Assembly: GCA_964415605.1 (NCBI GenBank)
Contig: CAYQBA010000096.1
Location: 1-18,042 of the forward strand
Direction: 5' to 3'
DNA length: 18,042 bases
From: UCB3 sp964415605
GTDB taxonomy: Bacteria; Chloroflexota; Anaerolineae; Epilineales; Epilineaceae
Positions 12,406-18,042 of this stretch are shown piece after piece (position 1 is the first letter of the stretch; every line of letters starts with the position of its first letter). The notes beneath the pieces were generated by a model. The model was not told where the DNA came from. It was given only the letters and a program-made list of their open reading frames with translations, and did not search any database. The position numbers and the translations under genes were made by a program.

Positions 12406-15400
12406 GGCGGTCGACGTGATCTCTTCGGGGGTGCCGGACAGCAGGACGGTGGGGGTGAGGTCGGGCACCGGTGTATGCGGATCTCCCCAGGGTACCGGGC
12501 CACGCGTGAAGTAGATGTCGTTCATCGGCTCGTTGGGGTCGTAGAACAGCTTCACGCGGACCGTGGGCGGCCCCAGGCGGGCGTCGAAATACGGAGCGAT
12601 CACCGAGTTGCCGAACGGCTGCGGCGGCGACAGCTGATTGGGGGCCGGCACGATGTTGGCCGGCGCCGGCGGGCTCCAGCCGGCCGCGAGCGCCGCCAGC
12701 TGGGCGTGCGAGAGGCCCGGCGTTCCCGGCGGCAGCGACTCGTCGCCACGCAGACAGCCGTCGAAGTGCAGCCGGCTGACCGGCGACGTCCACTGGCTCG
12801 TGTAGAGGTAGTACTGACCCCGCGAGAACGAGATGTCGGTGTACTGGTTGGGGATGTTGATCGACTGGTCCGTCTGCCAGCCGAGCACCCCCTGGCGCAA
12901 GCTCCAGATCTCGCGGAGCTGCACGCCGTAGCGCGGCTCGACCGTCTCGGCGTTGATCCGTTCGACGAGCGGGCCGAACGGCTGGAGCTCGCCCACACAC
13001 CCATCGTAGAGGCTCGAGTTCGCGAACGCCGTCGCCTCCATCCGCTCGATATCGGCCGCAATGGTGTGCTGCGCGTTGAACGGCGGGAGCACCGACATCT
13101 GGGCAGGCCGGCCCCCGAGGAAGTAGCCCTGCTGGAACAGCGAGTCCTGCGGGTTGACGAAGTCGCCCTTCGGCACCGGCGTGCGCAGCGTGATGTACTC
13201 GAAGCGCGCCGGCTGGCCGACCCCCGTCGCCCGCGTCATCAAGGCCACCACGTTGTACTCGTGCCCGTCGACATAGAAGCGCTTGAGGTACCAAGGGTCG
13301 CCCGGCAACAGGTCGTGCGCGCCGGCGCCGTCGTCGATGGCCGAGTGGGTCGCGCCGAGCGCCCGCCCGATCGTCACCGTCACGCGGTCCGCGTCGCTGG
13401 CCACGTCCTTGACGAACACGAACCAGCCGCCCACCGGGCCGATGTTGCGTTGGCCCGGCTCCACCAGCGTCACCCGATTCTGGAAGCGATCGACGATCGC
13501 CGCGTCGCCGATATCCAGGCTGCGCACGCCGCCGACCGGCTCCGGCCGCGCGTCCACCGCGTTGCCGCCGGTGAACCAGAACCGCAGCTGCGTCCGCGCG
13601 CCACGCGTGACGTTCTCGAGCGTCACGAGATGATCGAGCGCCATCGCGCTGCTGCCCGCCGGCGTGGCTGGATCGAGGTCGAGCGTCAGGTCTTCGACCG
13701 CGAACACCACCATCTCGTCGCCCGTCAGGCTCATCCCGTCGGCGTCCGCGTGGTCGAGCACGCCGTCGCCGTCGAAGTCGAGCTCCGGGCCGTTCAACGG
13801 CGAGAGCGGTTGCGTCAGCCGCCACGCGCTGGTCGCCTCGTCCGCCAGGCTCACCTCCGAGTGGATCGTCACCACATCCGGCCGCTCGTCGAAGTTGGCG
13901 TCGAACGTCGTCAGCCCGTAGCCGAACGCGCCGCCCGCCGGCAGGCTGCCGCCCGGCGCCGGCACCGGCAGCTCGCCCGCCCCGGTGGCCAGCGGGAAGG
14001 CGAAGCGGCTCCGCCCCACCGGCGCGGCCGCCGGCTGGTCCATCGTGTCGACGTAGAGGTACGTGAACTCCTGCATGACCGCCGGGAAGCGCAGATCGCG
14101 GCGACAGTCCCCGCGATTGCGGATCTTCGTCGTGTAGCCCGGCTCGTACCACACCCGGTGATAGACCTTCTCGCGAGCGTCCTGGCCGTCGTTGGAGAGC
14201 TGCGCGTACAGCCGGCGCAGCGGCTCGTTGAAGTTGCGGAACTCGTCCATGTAGGCCGGGTTGACCGTCATGCTGTCGCCGCGCGGTGCGTGAGGATGCT
14301 GCGGGTTGAAGGGCGCCCACGGATCCGTGTACGGGAACACCTCCACCGGGTAGTTGCCCCCCGACGCCGGATCGCCCGCCACACGCGTGTCGCCCGCGCC
14401 GAACCGCAGCGCCGGCCGGGCCGGGTCGCACGGCAGGCCCGGCTGCTCGGGCTGGCCCCCGAAGAGCCGGGCCCCGCTGTCGTCCAGCCACAGCTTGACC
14501 GGCTCCCCCGGGGGCGTGTCGGGATCGAACCAGAACGCCGCGCGGCGCGGAGCCCCCAGCGGCGCGCCGCCGTCCGGCGTGACGTTGACCGTCAGGTCCG
14601 GCGGCACCGGCGGGACCACCGCGGGCACCGGCGCGTCCGGCATCGTCCACCGCCGCCAGCGCGCCGTCGGGTTGGTGAACGCGCTGCGGATGTGGTAGCG
14701 GTCGGGATCGAAAGGCTTCGGGTCGCCCGCCGGGTCCGGCAGGTCGGGCAGGAAGAACTCCGTGAAGTTCCACGGCAGCGTGAACACCTGCTCGTTGTAG
14801 AAGAAGCTCGTCTGGCCGGGTGCGGCCGCGCCCGGCGGCACCGCGCCGAACTTCTCGCGCAGCTGGCCCAGCATCGCCCGGTCGCGACTCTCGTGAACGT
14901 AGGTCCACCACGTCGCGCGCCGATCGGTGTACGGCCCCACCGGGCGCGCCGGATCCCGTCCCGCGTAGGGCAGCGGCGCGTCGGCGCCCAGCACCGGCGC
15001 CACCGGGCCGATCGGTCCGCCCATGTAGAGCACCGTCGGGCGCGGCAGCGTCGACGCGCCCGCGCCCGGCGGCACCTGCACCGGCTCGAAGGCCTCGAAC
15101 GCCCGGACATCCTCGAGGATCGTGTGCTCGTGGTTGAACGGCGGCGGCAGCGGCAACGACGGCAGGTCCGCCGGGTTCACGATCGGATAACCCTGGAGCT
15201 GGACCGAGTGCTGTTCGATGACCACCGGCACCTTCGGGAGCGGCGTGCGCAGCGTCACGAACTGGAGCTCGCCCGTCGGGCACGTGCCGATGGCCACCGT
15301 GTTGTACTGGTGGCCGTCGACGTAGAACCGCTTGAGGAACCACGGGCCGCCCGCCGTCACGTTGGCCTGGCCGGGCGCCGACTCCATCGCCGCGCAAGGC

Positions 15401-16719
15401 GCGCCCAGGGCCCGCCCCACGATGATCACCGCGGTCGCGTTCGCCGGATCAACGTCCACCGCGTAGGCAAACCACGGCCCCGGCGGCACGGTGCCGAGCG
15501 TGCTGCCGCCCGCCGGGACCAGCGTGAGCGGCCCGCTGTCGCCGGCCAGGAGCGCGCCGCCGCGCCCGAGCGACCGCGTCTGCATGAACCGCGGCGTCAA
15601 CCCGCCGCTGTTCCACACGTCCAGGACCACGCTGTTGTCGTTGACCGCCCGCACATTCAGGAAGTGATCGAGGAGCTGGACCTTGCCGCCGACCGGGACC
15701 ACCATGGCCTCGGTGTGCAGCACCACCATCTCGTCGCAGTCCAGCGGCCCGCCGTTGGTGTTGAACGTGTCGAGCTGGCCATCGCCGTCGAAGTCCAGCC
15801 GCATGTCGCCGAGCAGCCCGGGCAGCGCGCGCTCGTGCGTGACGCGGAGCATGTCGGGCCGGCCGTCGAAGTCGGCGTCCAGGCTCGTGAGCCCGTAGCC
15901 GACCGCGGGGCCGCCAGCCACGGTCTCGCTCGCCGCCACGCCCACCGGGAACACGAAGCGCGTGTCGCCCGCCGCGCCGCACACCGGCCGCGGGGCCGAC
16001 CGGTGAAGGTTGTCGGGCACGGGCGCCGCCGACGGGAGCGGATCGTTGTCCGTCAGCATGTAGCTCAGCTCGGCCATGATCGCCGGGTACCACTCGTCGA
16101 TGGCCGATGGCACCGGGTTGACCGGCGCATCCGGCTCGCCGTTGTTGTCGGCGTCGGTCAGGCGGCCGTCGGCGTTGAGGTCCTTGTCGAGGTGCTGCGG
16201 CTCGTACCAGTGCCGCAGCCACACCTTTTCCGACGCGTCGCGGCTGCCGGCCCGGATGTGCGCCGCGGCGCTGACCTCGTCGATGCCCGTCAGGCCCGGC
16301 CACTGCGCGCGCAGCGCCGGATCGCCGAGCCGCTCGGAGATCCAGGCCGGGTTCCACGTCACCACGTCCATCTCCGGCGCCTCGGCGGCGAACGGATCGA
16401 ACGGCGCCGCGGGATCGGTGTACGGCGCGTCCTCGGGCGCCCGCCCGGTCAGCGGATCCACGGCCGTGTTCGACCCGGCCGTCGCCGGCCGGTTGGCATG
16501 CGGCGGGCCGCCGGGTGGGTTGACGACCGGGTAGCCATGGATGCGGACGGCGCTGTAGTGCTCGCCGGCCTGCGCGCGCAACGCCCCGGCGGGCGAGGAC
16601 CCGCCGCTGCCGAGCCCGGCCAGGAAGCCAGCGACGATCGCGACGAGGCAGGCGGTGACGAACGTACGGCCGGGCGCGTCGGCGCGGGCTGCCGGGTGGC
16701 CGCTGGCTGGCTCGAACAT
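11970..16719 (-). CDS. N-terminal part of giant secreted protein with duplicated module, EF-hand-like loops and collagen-like stalk
   Basis: 1583 residues are readable from ATG 16719 (GGAG six bases upstream) to the gap. Residues 19-50 are an export signal (TFVTACLVAIVAGFLAGLG, then RAQA). A large module of unknown family occurs twice. Shared landmarks are EKVxxRxWYEP, a GYGLT(S/T)xDAxFDxRPD loop, a DFDGDGxLD acidic loop like calcium-binding EF-hand or thrombospondin-3 loops, GDEMVV or DCDEMVV, PWxLKRFYVDGHxYN, and TLRTPxPK. The landmark KRFYVDGH falls near 15330 and again near 13280. A leading element (QGYPIVNP, then PPFNxxHTI) appears three times, the third followed only by a shorter segment. 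From residue 1439 the Gly-Thr-Pro stalk runs into the gap and continues in the 10329-11869 part. The protein is secreted or surface-exposed and probably multi-calcium-binding. Its biochemical role is unknown. It diverges from a glycosyltransferase gene. Confidence 0.85.
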
Positions 16720-16979
16720 GCTGAACTCCTGCTGGCGTGGGGGGCCGTGGGTGCTGGTGCTGGGTCTGATGGATAACGACGGGCGGGGCCCTCAGTTACT
16801 CCGGCATCGGGACGATGGCCATCGCAAGGCACATGCCACCTCCGCGCATGCCGTGACGACGTGGGAGGCTCCGGAGTTATTATCTGCTTAAAGTATGCCA
16901 CAGTCGGCCGCCGCTTGGCAAGACCCTCTTTTCAGAAGCGCAACGCGCGGCGCCCGCACGGGCCGCTATAATTCCCGGC
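16720..16979. promoter_or_regulatory. Divergent intergenic region with candidate promoter and long 5' leader for the giant secreted protein
   Basis: An AT-rich island at 16877-16898 contains GATAAT on the minus strand (16884 to 16879), a plausible -10 box with only a weak -35 (CCGACT at 16907-16902). It would give a leader of about 150 bases before ATG 16719. The leader carries short self-complementary pieces (CGATGGCCATCG near 16813-16824, GGCATGTGCC on the minus strand). An imperfect 11-base inverted repeat (9 of 11 pairs) joins 16794-16804 with 16871-16881. No known riboswitch class was recognised. Confidence 0.35.
16967..16972 (+). promoter_or_regulatory. TATAAT -10 box of the glycosyltransferase gene, probably leaderless
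   Basis: A consensus TATAAT ends only 7 bases before ATG 16980, so transcription would begin at or one base before the start codon. No Shine-Dalgarno sequence precedes the ATG. Together these indicate a leaderless mRNA. No clear -35 element is visible. Confidence 0.55.
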
Positions 16980-18042
16980 ATGCCTTTCGTGACGCCGGCG
17001 GCGCCCCAGTCGATCGCCGTCGTTGTCCTCAACCACAACGGCCGGCACCACCTGGATCCGTGCCTGCGCGCCGCCCTGGCCCTCGAAGACCTGCCCGGTC
17101 CCGGAGCGGTGGTGGTCGCCGACAACGGGTCCGACGACGGATCCGTCGAACACATTCGGTCCGCCTATCCGGGCGTGCGGGTGCTGGCGTGGGGCGCCAA
17201 CCTCGGCTTCGCCGCCGGCAACGATCGGGCGGCCGAGATGGTCGAGGCCGAGTCCCTGCTGTTTCTCAACAACGACACACGGATCACCCCAGCGGCGCTC
17301 GGCCAGCTGCGGCGCGCGCTCGACCACGGGGTCGCCTGCGCCGGCGCGCGGCTGGTGAGCTGGGACGGCCGACGGCTGGACTTCGACGGCGGCGGCGCCT
17401 CGTTCACTGGCCACGGGCACGCGGCCGGGCACGGGCGGCCGGTGGCGCTGGCGCCGGCCGGCGCGCCGCGCGCCACGCTGTTCGCATCCGGGGCCGCCAT
17501 GCTGATCCGGCGGGCCGTGTTCCTGTCCGTCGGCGGGTTCGACCCGGACTACTTCGCCTACTACGAGGACGTCGACCTCGGCTGGCGGCTGTGGCTTGCC
17601 GGCCACCGCGTCGTCCATGTCCCGTCCGCCGTGGTGCATCACCGCCACCACGGCACGTCCGGCCGCTGGCCCGCCGGCGTCCGCGCGCGGCTCTTCGAGC
17701 GCAACGCGTTGGCGACGGTGGTCAAGAACTACGCCGCCGAGAACCTGCCGGCCGTCCTGCCGGCCGCCTTGGCCCTGGCGGCGGTCCGCGCCGGCGCGCC
17801 GCCGGGCGTGATCGACGCGGCGCGGGCCGGCGCCCCGCCGGCGGGCCTCCTCCCCTTGCCGCCGTCCGATTGGGCCGGCTGGCCGTTCCTCGCGCCGCTC
17901 GAGCTGGACTGGCCGGCTCTTGCCCGTGCCAGAGCGGCCGTGCAGGATCTCCGGCGGCGGCCCGACGCCGAAGTCCTGCCGCTCCTCGGCCAGCCGTACG
18001 CGCCGGTTCCGGCCACGCCCGCCGCCCACGCGGCGCTGGCGG
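16980..18042 (+). CDS. Family 2 glycosyltransferase, rhamnosyltransferase-like (partial, runs off window end)
   Basis: 354 codons are readable from ATG 16980 with no stop. The GT-A fold signatures of family 2 appear in order: IAVVVLNHNGRHHL (12-25), VVADNGSDDGS, GANLGFAAGND, the metal-binding LFLNNDTRI, and ASGAAMLIRRAVF followed by GGFDPDYFAYYEDVDLGWRL with its acceptor-side ED and W. VVHHRHHGTSG follows. This set is typical of inverting transferases that use nucleotide-activated sugars (often dTDP-rhamnose) to build surface polysaccharide or decorate glycoproteins. The donor cannot be read here. There is no N-terminal membrane helix. The visible part beyond about residue 260 is Ala/Pro-rich and diverges from the core. 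It lies next to, and diverges from, a giant Thr/Pro-rich exoprotein that could be a glycosylation target, but that link is speculative. Confidence 0.87.
   Translation, partial: MPFVTPAAPQSIAVVVLNHNGRHHLDPCLRAALALEDLPGPGAVVVADNGSDDGSVEHIRSAYPGVRVLAWGANLGFAAGNDRAAEMVEAESLLFLNNDTRITPAALGQLRRALDHGVACAGARLVSWDGRRLDFDGGGASFTGHGHAAGHGRPVALAPAGAPRATLFASGAAMLIRRAVFLSVGGFDPDYFAYYEDVDLGWRLWLAGHRVVHVPSAVVHHRHHGTSGRWPAGVRARLFERNALATVVKNYAAENLPAVLPAALALAAVRAGAPPGVIDAARAGAPPAGLLPLPPSDWAGWPFLAPLELDWPALARARAAVQDLRRRPDAEVLPLLGQPYAPVPATPAAHAALA

Noticed and set aside
11497..16776. A 1759-codon open frame on the plus strand with Val-Pro-Gly (elastin-like) repeats
   Set aside because: It is the antisense shadow of the giant secreted protein gene. 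The reverse complement of Gly-Thr-Pro codons reads as Gly-Val-Pro. It runs through the N gap, is rich in Arg and lacks recognisable domains, while the minus strand has a signal peptide, dockerins and internal protein repeats.
16720..16870. Riboswitch in the long leader of the giant gene
   Set aside because: Short palindromes and a weak inverted repeat are present, but no conserved core of a known class could be recognised.
16932..18029. A 365-codon minus-strand frame opposite the glycosyltransferase
   Set aside because: Antisense shadow; the family 2 motifs are all in the plus-strand frame.

Overview
The window is GC-rich (roughly 70% by eye), with dense coding on both strands, GTG starts with strong Shine-Dalgarno sequences, Thr/Pro-rich linkers, and a dockerin/cohesin-bearing secreted protein. 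Together with a threonine-synthase-like protein fused to receiver domains, this suggests a Chloroflexota bacterium (Anaerolineae-like). That is an inference from style, not a phylogenetic result. A run of exactly 100 N (11870-11969) marks a scaffold gap, so this is probably a draft or metagenome-assembled genome.

Left part (1-3472). On the minus strand an ECF sigma factor (337-1041) overlaps the start of a single-pass membrane protein that runs off the window edge (1-359), a typical sigma/membrane-partner pair. Diverging from it is a one-domain rhodanese (1056-1370), and back-to-back -10 boxes lie between them. The rhodanese converges on a secreted TolB-like beta-propeller protein (1390-2997, minus). 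The propeller gene diverges from a 106-aa protein of unknown function (3152-3472).

Signalling operon (3613-9382, plus). A 1086-aa membrane hybrid sensor with a duplicated PAS-GAF unit and a histidine kinase core is coupled by an ATGA stop/start overlap to the most unusual gene of the window. That gene encodes a zinc-ribbon, PLP-dependent threonine-synthase-like enzyme fused to two CheY-like receiver domains (6870-8966). Five bases later comes a stand-alone receiver (8972-9382). The operon therefore encodes one kinase and three receiver domains with no DNA-binding output. The only recognisable output is a metabolic enzyme, which suggests phosphorylation-controlled PLP chemistry or a phosphorelay node.

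Middle (9414-10338). A vapBC-type toxin-antitoxin pair (minus) is visibly less GC-rich than its surroundings. It carries a three-half-site operator with strict 8-bp spacing upstream of the antitoxin. Next to it is an array of four 16-bp CCTAGG-centred palindromes at exact 23-bp spacing, the last of which contains the stop codon of the giant gene.

Right part (10329-18042). A giant secreted protein gene (minus, 16719 down to 10329) is broken only by the assembly gap. Its order is: signal segment, duplicated large module of unknown function with EF-hand-like acidic loops, collagen-like Gly-Thr-Pro repeat, carboxypeptidase-regulatory-like domain, dockerin pair, cohesin-like domain. It diverges from a family 2 glycosyltransferase (16980 to window end, partial) whose TATAAT box lies so close to the ATG that the mRNA is probably leaderless. 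No rRNA, tRNA, IS element or CRISPR array was seen, and no gene-free stretch exceeds 300 bases.
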